Notes under the pieces: generated by a model
What the model was told of the DNA's origin: nothing
Databases searched by the model: none
What the model saw: the letters and a program-made list of their open reading frames with translations, nothing else
In this document: piece after piece, positions 34,433 through 45,737 of the stretch
How positions within the stretch are numbered: position 1 is the stretch's first letter
Layout: the number at the start of each line of letters is the position of its first letter
NCBI GenBank assembly: GCA_014281115.1
Contig: JACONQ010000018.1
Coordinates: forward strand, 1,922,001-1,986,000
Direction of reading: 5' to 3'
DNA: 64,000 bases
Source of the DNA: Laburnicola sp. R22_1
Taxonomy: Eukaryota > Ascomycota > Dothideomycetes > Pleosporales > Didymosphaeriaceae
Position numbers and translations under genes: made by a program

Positions 34433-34932
34433 TCGCCAAGCCCGCCAAGCTCGCTTAGCTCGCTTCCACGCTAACCCTTTTTATTAATACTGAAAAATGA
34501 ATATTCCAAAATTATTCTCATTAAATAATAATATATACACGAGCTGGGTTAAATACGTCGTGAGACAGTATGGTTTCTATCTTCTAGAGGAAATTAGAGT
34601 AAAATAAGGATAGCCCCTTCGTACGAAAGGAGTTGGGTATGGTAACCTATTAAACGCATAAAAAGAATAAAAGCTTACTTTAAATCAAATTTTTCTCCGG
34701 CTTCTATTATTTCTATTAGGATTTTGATAATTAGAGTTATCACTATAACTCTCGCCTTAAGCTTATGGGATAAATGTTGAATAGATTTTAATTCAACTAA
34801 TTTAATTACTGAAAAAAAGCGAAAAAACCGGTGCGAGGTTAAAACGCTTTTATGTATCTATAACATAAAAGGAATAACTGCTATTATTATAATATTGTTA
34901 TTAGAAACCCCTTAGTCGTAAAAAAATAAACC
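34433..34932 (+). mobile_element. Short A-tailed retroposon, copy 3 (family 'X'), split by a mitochondrial DNA insert
   Basis: The copy starts at TCGCCAAGCCCGCCAAGCTC (5'-truncated relative to copy 2) and reads to TTATTAATAC at 34490. It resumes at TTAAAACGCTTTTATG at 34839 and ends TTAGTCGTAAAAAAATAAACC. Target duplication ATAACCTTTTA is at 34422-34432 and 34933-34943. The uninterrupted copies read straight across the junction, so the 348 bp in the middle is a later insertion. Confidence 0.82.
34491..34838 (+). rRNA. Nuclear copy of a mitochondrial large-subunit rRNA 3' fragment (NUMT)
   Basis: This segment contains ACGAGCTGGGTTAAATACGT followed by CGTGAGACAG, the universal end of LSU domain V. 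About 90 bp later comes CCTTCGTACGAAAGGAG, the sarcin-ricin loop region, at the expected spacing and order. The intervening bases and A+T content fit a fungal mitochondrial rather than a nuclear LSU: the nuclear form reads GGGTTTAGACCGTCG there. Only the 3' part of the gene is present, so it is a non-functional insert. CA and TG are frequent, so it has not been RIP-mutated. Which bases at the edges are mitochondrial rather than filler is uncertain. Confidence 0.88.
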
Positions 34933-34943
34933 ATAACCTTTTA

Positions 34944-35561
34944 CTATATTACTAAGTAATTAACTACTTAGAACTCCTAAATATATACTTTACTATTATT
35001 ATAATATATAATAAATTATATATACGCTTTATACTTCTAACACTAAATAGTACCTTAATACTTTACTAGCCTTACTTTACTTACTACCTATAAATATTTT
35101 ATAATATAATTTTATATTTATATATTCTTTATACTTTTAGTACTTATTTTATATACCTACTATTTTTAAAGTAAATAGCTATTAATTAAAAATTTAATAT
35201 TCGGTAGTAATTGCTCTTATAAGCTATATAGTAGTATATAGCTACTAACTTAAATTCTTGTTTTATAAAAGTATTTCCTTTTTTATAATTTATCTTTTCA
35301 CGCTCTTTTTAATTACTAAGTAGGGGCTCTGCCTTTTTTATTATGTTATTTAAGATAAAAGCCTTTATTGTCCTATCTCTAGGTAGATAAAATAACGCCA
35401 CACATAAAAGTATTTATATTCTTTTTAGTTTTTATTTTTAATAGTTATAAGCACTTTGCACCTAAACTAGTATAAGGCAATCTATATTATAAAACTTATC
35501 TTTCTTTTACTTTTAATTCTAGGCTTTTACTTACTAATATCTATATTCTTTTTAATATAGT
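34944..35561. other. A+T-rich degraded sequence with one short retroposon
   Basis: RIP-type DNA without a recognisable gene; the only feature I can define is the short retroposon at 35277-35403. The same background resumes at 42155 on the other side of the Gypsy element, whose insertion site it is. Confidence 0.5.
35277..35403 (-). mobile_element. Short retroposon, copy 2 (family 'd')
   Basis: A 127-bp copy flanked by the 12-bp repeat ATAAAAGTATTT at 35265-35276 and 35404-35415. In its own direction (minus) it starts GTGTGGCGTTATTTTATC and passes through the CAGAGCCCC.ACTTAGTAATT block. It ends in an A-rich tail that is a T run on the plus strand. CA/TG-containing words survive in it while the surrounding DNA has lost them. 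Confidence 0.8.
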
Positions 35562-35777
35562 TGTGAGGACGGGCTCGGGCTTCCGCATTGTAGAGTGTTA
35601 ATGGGATAGGTTGGCTCTATTTCAGCTACACTAGGATAAGGTAGAAAGGTAGATACAAGACGCGCAGGCGTAAAGAGGCGACAGTGGGGCGCTAGTCCCG
35701 TAAAGGCTAGCGCCTCGCGAGGCTGCCTTGTCGTTATGTAACTTGCGGCCAGCTCTCTGTGCACCGCAGCCATTATA
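35562..35777 (-). repeat. 3' LTR of Gypsy element J
   Basis: Plus-strand sequence starts TGTGAGGACGGGCTCGGGCT. The other end reads CGCAGCCATTATA where the partner has CGCAGCCGTCACA, three G/A or C/T differences at the terminus itself. This LTR carries most of the changes toward A/T, so its terminal inverted dinucleotide is lost. Confidence 0.95.
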
Positions 35778-35989
35778 TTACCCCCCTCTAAGAGAGGCTC
35801 GTCCTCGAGTCTTATATAGCTACTTCCTTGTCCGTGTTCTCTGTCCCAGCCCCTTACTTGCTGCCTTGTTATCCTTGTCCGTCACTTGTACGTACTGCCC
35901 ATCCTTATATGCTCGTAGCCATACTTCCAACTGTGCTAGAGGACCAGGTCGCTCTGGGTAGGCTTGGTGGTAGTCCCTGACTTTATAAG

Positions 35990-38900
35990 GCGCCCCTGCG
36001 AAGCCTCAGGCGTTGTACCATGTCGGGTCTAGGTCATGAGCGGTCCAGGAAGCTCTGTACTGCAGACGCCCTTAATAGATGCGGCTGTTAAGTATCTCCT
36101 CTACTGGCCACTCAGGGTTGCCGTCAACCTTAATTAGTTCCTTCTTAGGTTTAATCTGGCCTGGTAGTGAGTCTAAGGCGGCTTTCTATAGACAGTCTGC
36201 GTGGAAGACGTTATGCATGCGCATGTATGGCGGTAGCTTGAGGCGATAGAAATGACCCCTTATCTTAATAATAGGGTAGGGGCCGTACATCTGCTAGTTA
36301 AGCTTTAAGCTAGGTTGGCCAGTCGTGAAGCCCTTAGGCGTAACGTAGACTTGGTCTCCTATTATAAAATTGGGCTTACGGCGCTTCTTATTTGCTTGCC
36401 GCGCTTGCCGCTGCTGCGCCTAAGTAATCCCTCTCTGAGCTATCTCTATTGCTAGCTTTACAGCGTTATATTGGGCCTTCGCATAGTTCTGCGCCTCCTC
36501 ACAGGACATGTGCTCGCGGGCAGATGGGGATGTCCTTATACGTTCCTTCCAATCCTAGTGGTGGACAGGTTAGTAACCAAACTCGATCTTAAATGGTGAT
36601 AGGCCAGTGGTCTTGTGCGGCAGAATAGCCTGTGCCCAGTTCATACATGGCAACAGATCTGACCAGTTATCCTAATAGTAGTTGACAAAGGGCCGTAGGC
36701 GCTAGTTGAGGTACTAGTTCACAATCTCTGTGTTGCTATTAGTTTGGGGGTGGTAGGCTATTAACAGCTTCTGCTTAACACCTATAAGGCGGCATAGCTT
36801 ATTCATAAATGCGGAGACGAATTAGGGGCCTCAGTCACAGACAATGGACCTTAGAGGGCCATAGACACGCTAGATATAGCGGTAGTACATGTTGGCAGCT
36901 TGCTTAGCAGTAGTAGTCTTGTGGCAGGGTAGCGAGAAGCAACGCTTGCTCAGGCGGTCTACCACAACAAAGGCATAGTCGTACCCCTTTTTATTGGCTG
37001 GGAAGGACTTAAAGTCCATTAAGACGTCCTGCCATGCTCAATTAGGTATTGGCAGCGACTTGAGCAGTCCTGGAGTTCGATCGCGAGGGACATGGCTCCA
37101 TTGGCAAGCCTTGCAGGCGGCGACGTACGTATCGACGTCTTTCTCCATGCCTAGCTAATAGTAGCGATCCCGCAGTAGCTTTACAGTCTTTCTCTTGCCT
37201 AGGTAAGCAGTAGTCTGTGCTGCATGGACTGTTCGGATCAAGTGCGTGCGGAGGAAGTGAACAGCAGGGACAACTAGTCGGCCTTGGTGCAGGAGTAGTC
37301 CTTGCTCGTTCAGCTGCCAGGTGGCGCTGCCAGCTAACGCTTTCTCTCGCAGAGCTTGTATGCTACCATGGCTTCGGTTAGCCTTAAGGGCTCGGTTAAT
37401 GACAGCGTGCGGGTTATTAAGTGGGGGTGAGCTTATGAAGGTGTCTGAGGCCGCGACCTTAATACAGCTCTCTAGGCCTTGTGTAGCAAGCGAGGCTAGA
37501 TAATTGTTGGTGGCCTGAATTATACTAATATTGAGCTGCTTGGCTTGCAGGAAGGCTCGCGTTTGAGCGGCTTAGTCCTTATCCTTCTAAGTCTTAAGTT
37601 CCTCTTGCTTGCGCGACAGCGCGTCGGCTACGACGTTGGCAGTTCTAGGGCGGTAGGAGAGGGTTATGTTAAAGTCAGCTACTGTTATAGCCTAGCGCAT
37701 TTGCCGTAGAGTGAGCTCTCGCTTAGTTAAGAAATACTCGAGTGCTTAGTGGTTAGTGAGGGCGCTGAATGGCTGAGGCGTCTGGAGGCCAATAAGCTGA
37801 GATCTCCACTCCTTAAGGCCGTAGATAACTGCCAGCATCTCTTTATTGTGGATGTTGTAGTTCATTTGTGGTCCGCTTATAGTCTTTGAATAGAAAGCTA
37901 CTAGTCGCCATAGGCCGTTGTCCTGTAGCTAGGAGAGTACGCCAGCTACGACTCCGTCGCTCGCATCTGTCTCTATGCGCGTCTAGCGGTAGGGCGAGTA
38001 GTGGGCCAGAACATTGTCTGACAGCATGAGATCCTTAGCTTGCTGGAAGGCTGCCAGCTCGCGCCCGCTAAAGGCGTGCCATGCGCCCTTCTTAAGCAGC
38101 TTAGTGAGCGGCCAAATAATGCGCCCATAGTCCTTGAGAAAGGCTCGATAAAAGTTGCAGAACCCTAGGAAGGACTGTAGGCTTTTGACTAACATAGGGA
38201 CTGGCCAGTCTCGTACAGCGGTAACCTTCTCAGGGTCCTTCTGTATACCCTCTATGCTAATAATAAGACCTAGGAACTTTGTCTTTGTCACAGCGAATTC
38301 GCTCTTCTTAATGTCTGCTTGTAGGCCGGCGTCGTGGAGACGCTTAAGTACCTAAGCGACATGCTCCTCGTGCTCTAGTGGGTCTTCTGAATATATAAGG
38401 ATATCGTCCAGATATGCTGTGTAGAAGTCGTTAAACAGGCTATGCAAGACCTTGTTAATATACCATTAGAAGGTCGCGGGGCTGTTGCAGAGGCCAAAGG
38501 GCAGCACACAGTACTTGTAGTTGCCGTATCGTGTGCGGAAAGTAGTTAGATCCTCGACCTCCTTGTTAAGGCGGATACGGTAGAAGGCCTGTCGCATATC
38601 GAGCTTAGTAAATACCTTAGCGCGCGCGAGCCTAGTTAGGGTCTCTTGGATTAGCGGGATAGGGTAGGCGTCTTTCTTCGTGATTGCGTTAAGCTTGCGG
38701 TAGTCAACGCAGAAGCGCCACCCCCCTCCAGGCTTCTTAGCGAATAGGACAGGCGAGGCGTACAAGGCGTTACTGTGCGCGATGAAGCCTTGTCGCAGGT
38801 GGTCCTCAAGGTACGATTTCACGAGCTCTAGCTGCTCGAGAGACATGCTATACAGCGGGCTCGACGTCAACGTATTCTTAGAGGTCAGCTCAATGTTATG

Positions 38901-39985
38901 GTTAACGCTGTCGCGGTGCGGTGGCAGCTCGTCTAAGTCCTTTTTTAAGAAGTGGGCTAGGGTCGCGCTAGCGTAACCTAGGAAGGGCAACTTCTCTGCG
39001 ATTAGTTGGCGGAGCTCCTCTTCTTGATCAGGTAGGTTTGGCAGAGCGTCCTTGCGATCCTAAATGAGCTGGTTTACTTCGTAGACGCTAATATGGCCTA
39101 GTATAGTGTCCTTTTGTCGTGCGTGCATTATAAAGGCAGCAGCTCTAATTGTATTAATCTTGAGGCCTACCTTAGCGAGGTCTTCGCGCGAGACAGGCTG
39201 GGGACGAGGTTATCGCTTAGCCGGTTCTGGCGTCTATCGCGGGTGGAGTTGCTCTTCCATCTTTCCAAGGTTCTCCCGCAGGGTAGCGCGCTAGGTTGAG
39301 CGTAGAGGTAGCTTACAAGCGCGCTGTACAATAGCTACGTCTATCTGCTTGTCGCGTTGGTTGGCATCGGCTTAGTACGAGGGGTTGATCTTTAAGGGCA
39401 CGCCTTGCGTAGGGATAACGATATCACGCTTGCAGTTAACCTGTGCGCCATCTGGCTACTGAAGCTTCTTCTGCTTGCAGTTAATCTAGACATCAGCATC
39501 CTCTAGGAGCTTGCGGCCGACTATAAGGTTGTGGCGACCAGTATTATAAAAGATAAAGTAGGTAGAGAGGCGGTGGTTGTCGATCACTAGGTCAGCTTGG
39601 ATATACTCGTCTACCTGACCATTTGGTCGACTATTGTAGCCTGCCAAGGGTATTGCTTCTATGCGGTGGATTGGGGCCTTGAGTCCTTTCTTAATCGTAC
39701 GTAGATACTTAAGGTGGACTAGGGCGTAGCTGCTGGCTCTAGTGTCGATGAGCGCGTTTAGCTTAATTGCTAGCCCGCCTGTAGAGATGTGGTATAGTAG
39801 AATGAACTAACTTCCACTAAATAGCTGATCCTGTATGCTAAGGGCTCCTATAGGTTGCTCTAGGGAGGAGACTTCCCCTAGAGCGATACTTTTTCCGAGT
39901 CGCTGTTAGAGGATCTGTCTGCTGCGTCATAGAATGCCTTGTTGTCAGTGTTAGCTGGCAGCTTAATAGCCTTCTGGTCGACAGG
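35990..39985 (-). pseudogene. Pol of Gypsy element J (PR, RT, RNase H, IN, chromodomain-like)
   Basis: The protease active site reads NALIDTRASS near 39750 (usual DTGAS). RT is open at 38990-38466 (YPIPLIQETLTRL, FTKLDMRQAFYRIRL, VLPFGLCNSPATF). It continues with YLDDILIYS near 38410, the intact catalytic DD, and the open segment 38291-37983 (KFLGLIISIEGIQKDPEKV, FLGFCNFYRAFLKDYG). RNase H starts ETDASDGVVAGVLS near 37960. Integrase has a zinc-binding region near 37150, then MDFK, VCD.GP and TE for D,D,E between about 37020 and 36730. The C-terminus near 36100 (EWPVEEILNSRIY) resembles a chromodomain. Scattered TAG stops break the frame; no long deletions seen. Confidence 0.88.
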
Positions 39986-39989
39986 CTTG

Positions 39990-41154
39990 TCCGTACAATT
40001 GCGGGCGAGGTGACCAACCTTATAACAACAGAAATAGGTAGGCTAATCTGCTGACGCCTAGATAGTGGCGGCTCTAGGCGGTGCTATGGGAGTGGGTCGC
40101 TCGCGGTTGTGCTGTTTGGTTTTCTCAGCTCGGGCCAACGCTCTCCTGGCGTTGCTAATAGCGAGCTCCCTAGCGAGGTCTTGGGCGAGGTCAACATAGA
40201 CATCGTACTCCTCGCTATGCTGTTGGCGAAAGACACCTATCTGCGTGCGTAGGGCGTCCGGTAACTTCTTATAGAACTCCTCTACTCACTAGTCCGCTAG
40301 TAGGCCACGTTCCTGTGCGAGACAAAAGAAGTCGCCCTAGAAGGTAGCGAAGTTGGCTAGGTCTCGCAGGCGGAGCTCTTAGAAGGCATATCAGGCGTTA
40401 AGCTTCTTATAAGGGTCCCTGTATGTCTTCTCTAGGCGGCCCACAAGATAGAGGTAGTCGACCAGCTAATCGCTTGCTCGGATCGTACGTATGAGGGTGG
40501 ACAGGTATTAATTTGCCGAACCGTCGGTACGCGTGCGCATGTATGAGACAATATTATTCTGAGTTGCCTACTTGTTGACACCTTCGAACTAGTCTTGGTT
40601 AGCGCGCAGTTTGTCCTCTAGGCCGTCTCTCTATTGCTTAAAGGTGACCTCTTTGCCGTCCTTAAGCATTAGCGGGTTGGGAAAACAGGCTAAGCGGCTC
40701 CTACTGTAGTTAATCGCTAGTTGCGAGGCAAGTGAAGTTGCTAGCGTGTATGTTGACTGCTGTGGCAGCGTATTGGCTCCGTTGTCTAATCCAGGTAGCC
40801 TAGGGCGTATTGGCGTCTGCGGTAGGGCTGTAAAGCGCAGCGTCTTTGAGTGCGCAGCTAGTAACAAGGCTAAGACTCCGCTAGCCTTCTTAGAGAGGAA
40901 GGATTTACTGTGCTGGCTCGCAACCTTTACCTGGCCTCTAAGCGATTCAATTAACTCGTCCTTATCTGCTACTTGCTTAAGCGTGTTGTTGAGCAGCTGG
41001 CGTAGCTTAGCAAGCTTGTCCTTGGCCTCTACTAGCTCGGCTTCAGCCATATTAAGCGCTTTGCCCAGCGTGTCCGCGTGGTCTTGGTACGCTAGGGCCT
41101 TAAGATGGCTAAGTTCTAGCTCGCGGGCCACTACTGGCTGTTCCAGCGTCATGA
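39990..41154 (-). pseudogene. Gag of Gypsy element J
   Basis: The reading begins near 41152 (MTLEQPVVARELELSHLKAL), with a coiled-coil of about 60 residues (LGKALNMAEAELVEAKDKLA) and an open stretch of 173 codons. It then continues through several stops across the capsid-like region (YKKLPDALRTQIGVFRQQHS). Near 40010 a CCHC zinc knuckle reads YFCCYKVGHLARNC, where the first cysteine has become tyrosine by one G-to-A change. Gag would package the element RNA. Pol follows in the same direction. Confidence 0.8.
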
Positions 41155-41938
41155 GCTAGGGGAGAGTAACCTCAATCTCCTGCGGTTTGTACTCTATAGT
41201 TCCCTAGACAGTGTGCCCTATACGCATTGTAAATGGTCTCTTCTTATACTGTGCCTTAATGCGGCTCTGCTTAATTGCTTAGTCCTCTTTGAGCTTATTG
41301 TTAGTATAGTAGGCTGCTCGGCACCTAAGAGCTTGGATAGGAGGTGTGTGGTCCTCCTTAGTCGCGATTGCCTCAGGATCCACCCTCAGCTCGAGCCTAG
41401 AGAGCTTTCCCATATCCCTTTTGTAGGTGCTGCTGGTAGGGCAGCTCTAGTTAGTGCTGCAGGTAAAGCAGCAGTGGTCGGTTCTCTCGTAGGGAGAGGG
41501 TGAGCGGGCGGTGCTCTTAATAGTCGATTCAGGGGGTTGTTTTTTGTGTCCTCTCTCTTAGAGGCAGGGCCACTATGGCTCTCTTCGCGTCTTCGCGGCA
41601 GGGGTGCGTTGTTAACTCTCTTCTGGCCTACCGCGTAGGGCTTATAGATCTAGTACTTTTTAAGCGCTCGTTTGTTAAGCAAGGGCGGCAGGCTAATCAG
41701 CTCTTCTGGCTGGCTGCGGCGTGCTATCTTCGAACCGTCCGTCAACTCCCTTTAAGCCGCGCTTGGTGGTATTAGGACTCGGGTGAGCAACTGTACTTCT
41801 GACGAACTAACAGCTTAGCGTAGTCGTACTATACTGCTTGAGGTTGGTTGTTGTTAAGTCGTACACACAGGTAGATCGATCGGTTTAACTAGATATTATG
41901 TCGCCGTCGCCAGCCAAGTAAGTGAGATCCTAGTGTAA

Positions 41939-42154
41939 TGTGAGGACGGGCTCGGGCTTCCGCATTGTAGAGTGTTGATGGGATAGGTTGGCTCTATTTC
42001 AGCTACACTAGGATAAGGTAGAAAGGTAGATACAAGACGCGCAGGCGTAAAGAGGCGATAGTGGGGCGCTAGTCCCATAAAGGCTAGCGCCTCGCGAGGC
42101 TGCCTTGTCGTCATGTGACTTACGGCCAGCTCTCTGTGCACCGCAGCCGTCACA
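41939..42154 (-). repeat. 5' LTR of Gypsy element J
   Basis: This is the better-preserved LTR, ending in GTCACA on the plus strand, so in the element's direction it runs TGTGAC...TCACA. It should contain the element promoter; no TATA box was identified with confidence. Inside it, GGCTAGCGCCTCGCGAGGC forms a short G+C-rich palindromic stretch. Confidence 0.95.
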
Positions 42155-42740
42155 ATAGTAATCTAATTCTATAGTAGCTACTTATAGGTCCTTAGTATAA
42201 ACTATATAGTTTTTAATATTAAGCAGCGTTTAGCTATTATACCTAGCTATATTATTATTTATGTCTTCTAAGTAAGGGCGTAATATTATATATCTAGTAG
42301 TAATAGTAATAGTATTTTTAGGGTAAGGAATAAATATAGCATAAACTAACCGTAAGGTCTTACGTAATAATTAAATATATTATATAGTAGATAAATATAT
42401 ATTTAATTTATATTTAGCTATAAATTTATATTATATATGTATAAGTAACTATATATTATATTATTAACTATCTTTAGTATAAGGAGCTAATTTGTATATG
42501 CTAATAAATAATTATAATAAATAGTTTTTAGCCTAATCTATTTCTAAACTACTTTATTTTTTTATACGTTTTTAGTATACTTATAGCTTTCTCTTTTAGT
42601 ATTATACTATATACTAAAAGTCTATAATATTTCTCTTTCTAATACTAATAATATAATAATAATAATATAAACTAAGTTTTTAAAATAATAAATAACAAAA
42701 ATAATACATATATATATATATATATATATTTCTAGTAATA
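42155..42740. other. A+T-rich degraded sequence with a (TA)n tract
   Basis: This continues the DNA interrupted by Gypsy J. A (TA)n microsatellite lies at about 42698-42727. No gene or recognisable transposon protein. Confidence 0.5.
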
Positions 42741-43137
42741 ACATATTCTATTAGTAGCCCGGACAAATTAGTCGGTTAGATAGTTTTTCTTAGCAACTTC
42801 GAGGTCCCTTATAACTTATTATAGAACACTACTAACGTTACTTTATAGTAACTTATAATAACCTATTATAACTTATAATATATCTAGTTACTATTTAATT
42901 TACTTTTTATATTGTATAGCCTCTTTACATAGCTATAGCAGCTACATAAAGCTAAGAAGTCTTTTTAGTAGTATAAACTTATAATAAGACTTCCTATAAT
43001 ATATAATATATTATCTACTATACTATATATAGGTAATATATAGTATATTTATTATAATTTATAATAAAGCATACTATATTTTAAGTAGTACTTTATTTAA
43101 TTTTTAGTTACCAAGTACGTACTATTATAAGATAAAG

Positions 43138-43310
43138 TGTAAGGGTCTAATCACTCGTTACGCATCTAGTCACAGATAAGATAAAAGGTAGTTAAATTCA
43201 AATATAAGATACTTGTGATGGCGTGTAATCACGTATTGCGCGCCAACTATATACTGCTGCCAAGGCGCTAGTCCCAACTGGGTCACCTGCCTGCAGCTCG
43301 CCCGGTGACA
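43138..43310. mobile_element. Solo LTR (173 bp) of an LTR retrotransposon
   Basis: Starts TGTAAGGGTCTAATCACTCG, ends CTCGCCCGGTGACA, and is flanked by the perfect 5-bp repeat TAAAG (43133-43137 and 43311-43315). The homologous element at 59699 lacks this segment and reads across the site. TG..CA ends and a 5-bp duplication fit an LTR left by recombination between two LTRs. It is rich in CA/TG inside a RIP-destroyed host. Which element family it came from is unknown; no relative is present in the window. Confidence 0.82.
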
Positions 43311-43369
43311 TAAAGTTAATCTATTATTTTTAGCCTTATAGTAACCTATAATAAAATTACTCTAATTTA

Positions 43370-44868
43370 CTATTAATACTATTTAAAAATAAGCTACTAA
43401 AGGTAATATCTAACTTTTTCTCTATTTCTTTATCTATCTAATAGGTCCTTATGTTATATTTAGACTCTTTGCACCTTCTATAATAGTGTTGTATTAAGGG
43501 ACCTGCCTCTTTCTTACTACTACCTTATACCCTTTTTAATAATTTTACCCTAATAGAAGGGCTTTTTATTTCTAAATCTGCTTCTTAAGCAAAGCCTAGC
43601 GTTTTACCTTTCTAAATGCGCTTTCTTTTACGCATTTTTTACTTTATTAGAACTTTAATCTACTTCTTAAGTTCTTTAATATAGGTCTCTTAAAGTATAC
43701 TATAGTAGAGTATAAGTTTAGCACCTTTTATAAGCTATAAGTAGCTTAATTTAGTATTAGGTAGAGACTAAATAAAAGAGTTATATATAAGCTTTAACTA
43801 GAATTTAAACTTAAGGGTATTATTTAGGGTCATAGCTTACTATAGTGTATCTAGTAGAGTACTCTAAAGTAGAGTGTAAATATATATATATAGGCGATCT
43901 ACTACTACTAATATATTTAAAGAAATAAGTTTAAAGGCCTTAAACGCTTTTTTATAGTTTTCTAGTATAAATATATTAAAAAACGCATTATAAAAGGCTA
44001 GTAGAAAGCTCTCTTTATTAATATAAAAGATATGTTAGCGCGCTAAGTCCTATATACACTAGAAGTACTTTAGCTTTAGTAGTGCAAAATAGACTATATT
44101 AAGCGGCTAGAGGATATAACATAAGTGCGCTAGTATATAGAGTGTTAGGATTTTTTCTTCTAGACAAGAATTCTTAAAATCCTAGAAGTAGTAGCTCTTA
44201 TAGCTATTTAGAATAAGTAATCTTTATAACCCTACTATGCGCGGCCTTATATATGCGTTAAAGTGCTTTAACTATGCAACTCTAAGCTTATTATTAGTCT
44301 AGCTAGTCTTAGAGACTAAGAGCTTCTAATTATAAGGGATACTAGTCTCCTTATACTACGCTAAGATATAGACTTGCTCTTTATAAATAATAAAGAGTAA
44401 AGTAATATACCTAGTAGCACAAATACTTTAAATTACTATAACTTACTTATAGTTGCCTAGCTAAATAAGCATAGGTTAAGAATATCTTTCTAAACTAGTT
44501 ACAACTTTTATTAATCTAATAACTTCTATCTAGAAGCCTATTTTATTAAAGTTATAGATGTCTTTATTCTACACTCTATACTTAGCTTTTATATTCTCTG
44601 CTAGCTAAAACTATACGTTTATAAGCTCTAGATCTTTCTATTATATTTTTTATTAGTTCTTTACTTAATTAAAGGCTATTTTAAGCTTAGGTACGCGCTT
44701 TATAAAGCGCTAAGCCTAGTATTATTTTTTAAGGTCTTTATACTATATAGCTAGTAGTTTATTAGCTATATCTTTTACCTTACCTAGCTAGAGTGCAAAT
44801 TCTTATAAATCTAGATTAAGGATATACTATATAAGCGTCTGCTCTTTAGTTATAGTAAGCTTTACTGT
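43370..44868 (-). pseudogene. Transposase of element F
   Basis: Homologous block by block to the transposase at 59962-61473, on the opposite strand: the AGAGTGCAAATTC region near 44800, the LLILNSYKSYYF-like DDE motif region near 44200, and the C-terminal CCHC region near 43450. Stops are numerous and no frame is open for more than a short distance. Limits are inferred from the related copy. Confidence 0.7.
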
Positions 44869-45133
44869 ACCTAATTATATATCTGCTTAGGTAGTAATTC
44901 TATTAATTTAATTGCTTAGTATAGACTTTAGGATATTATATGCTATAGTAGTGCGTTATAGGCTTAAAATTTGCTTATTCTAATAGGTGTAAAGGGCAAG
45001 CTTAATTCTGCCTTCTTAATTAGATAATAACGCGTTGTGTTGTTAAAACATTATAATTTATAGTAAAGTGTTGTAGTCTTGGCAAAAACTATCTGGCGGA
45101 CTAATCTGTCCGGGCTACTAATAGGATATGTTA

Positions 45134-45330
45134 TAATATAGAGTAATCTAAAGGCAATTACTATTATCTATAATAGAATATAAATACTAAATTATTATAT
45201 TACTATATAATATCTATAATTAAAATTTCTATTAAAGTAATATACTATATACTATACTATAGTTATAAACTAGAATTTATTATTTTTAAAATCTTTTATA
45301 TATCCGTAACGCCTATACAAACTATAGCGT
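45134..45330. other. A+T-rich border of the second gene island
   Basis: Degraded DNA without recognisable features; composition changes to balanced at about 45330. Confidence 0.5.
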
Positions 45331-45396
45331 AAAGTAATAGGGGGCAACTGTAGCGTACTGCGCTACGGTGGCTACGCTGGCGAATCCCGCGAATTC

Positions 45397-45612
45397 TTGT
45401 CCCGTCTACCAGGCTTCCACGAATTGCTGATCCAATTCGAGTGCGGAGATGAATATAAGCAGACATGGCTGGATATGGAGAGGAATGTGGGCCAGTATTT
45501 GGGTACCGTCAGGGTTAAGCGGAGATTTGTTATTATCTTGTTGTTTCCAGAGAGTTGCTGTGATATGGATGTTGGAGAGTTGCGCTGCGAGCTGAGGGTG
45601 CCTGAAGCGTGA
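45397..45612 (+). CDS. Possible truncated gene fragment, unknown protein
   Basis: An open frame of 71 codons from MSRLPGFHELLIQFECGDEY to CELRVPEA; it can be extended upstream without a Met as GYAGESREFL. It lies at the very edge of the gene island and its 5' part may have been removed by the transposon-rich DNA to the left. It may also be chance, since overlapping frames on the other strand are similar in length. I do not recognise it. Confidence 0.3.
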   Translation: MSRLPGFHELLIQFECGDEYKQTWLDMERNVGQYLGTVRVKRRFVIILLFPESCCDMDVGELRCELRVPEA

Positions 45613-45657
45613 ACCGTCGCCGAGTTTCTCCACAAGATAACTACTCTTGTACAGCTA

Positions 45658-45737
45658 CAGGACACAAGTTTGAGTACACTTGGCCTTGGTGTTGCTTTTC
45701 CTAGGGTGACACATTTTACTTGGACGTTTGTCCTAGG
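45658..45737. repeat. MITE-like short inverted-repeat element, copy 1
   Basis: About 80 bp from CAGGACACAAGTTTGAGTAC to GTTTGTCCTAG, with partly complementary ends. It shares the internal TTGGCCTTGGT.T.GCTT.TCCT.GGGT with a second copy at 47865. Confidence 0.6.

Larger units (their letters stand above)
35562..42154 (-). mobile_element. Full-length Ty3/Gypsy chromovirus-like retrotransposon 'J'
   Basis: A 6593-bp element with 216-bp LTRs (35562-35777 and 41939-42154) and a perfect 5-bp target duplication ATAGT (35557-35561 and 42155-42159). LTR ends are TGTGA..TCACA in the better copy. A polypurine tract complementary to CCCCCCTCT (35781-35789) adjoins the 3' LTR. Coding is on the minus strand: gag, protease, RT, RNase H, integrase, chromodomain-like tail. 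The two LTRs differ at nine positions, all transitions. Composition is balanced, so this copy is only lightly RIP-mutated, but stops in gag and pol make it non-autonomous. Confidence 0.95.
42741..45131 (-). mobile_element. pogo/Fot1-type DNA transposon 'F', RIP-degraded
   Basis: Inverted ends ACATATTCTATTAGTAGCCC and GGGCTACTAATAGGATATGT, with TA at 42739-42740 and 45132-45133. The inverted repeat continues through GGACAAATTAGTC and AGTTTTT.TTAGCAA. The interior matches elements at 50371 and 59699 over most of its length. It contains a 173-bp solo LTR with its own 5-bp duplication; without it the element is about 2.2 kb, like the copy at 59699. Confidence 0.88.

Noticed and set aside
34491..34838. 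Nuclear 28S rDNA fragment.
   Set aside because: The bases around the GAGCTGGGTT and GTCGTGAGACAG motifs differ from nuclear LSU and are A+T-rich as in fungal mitochondrial LSU.
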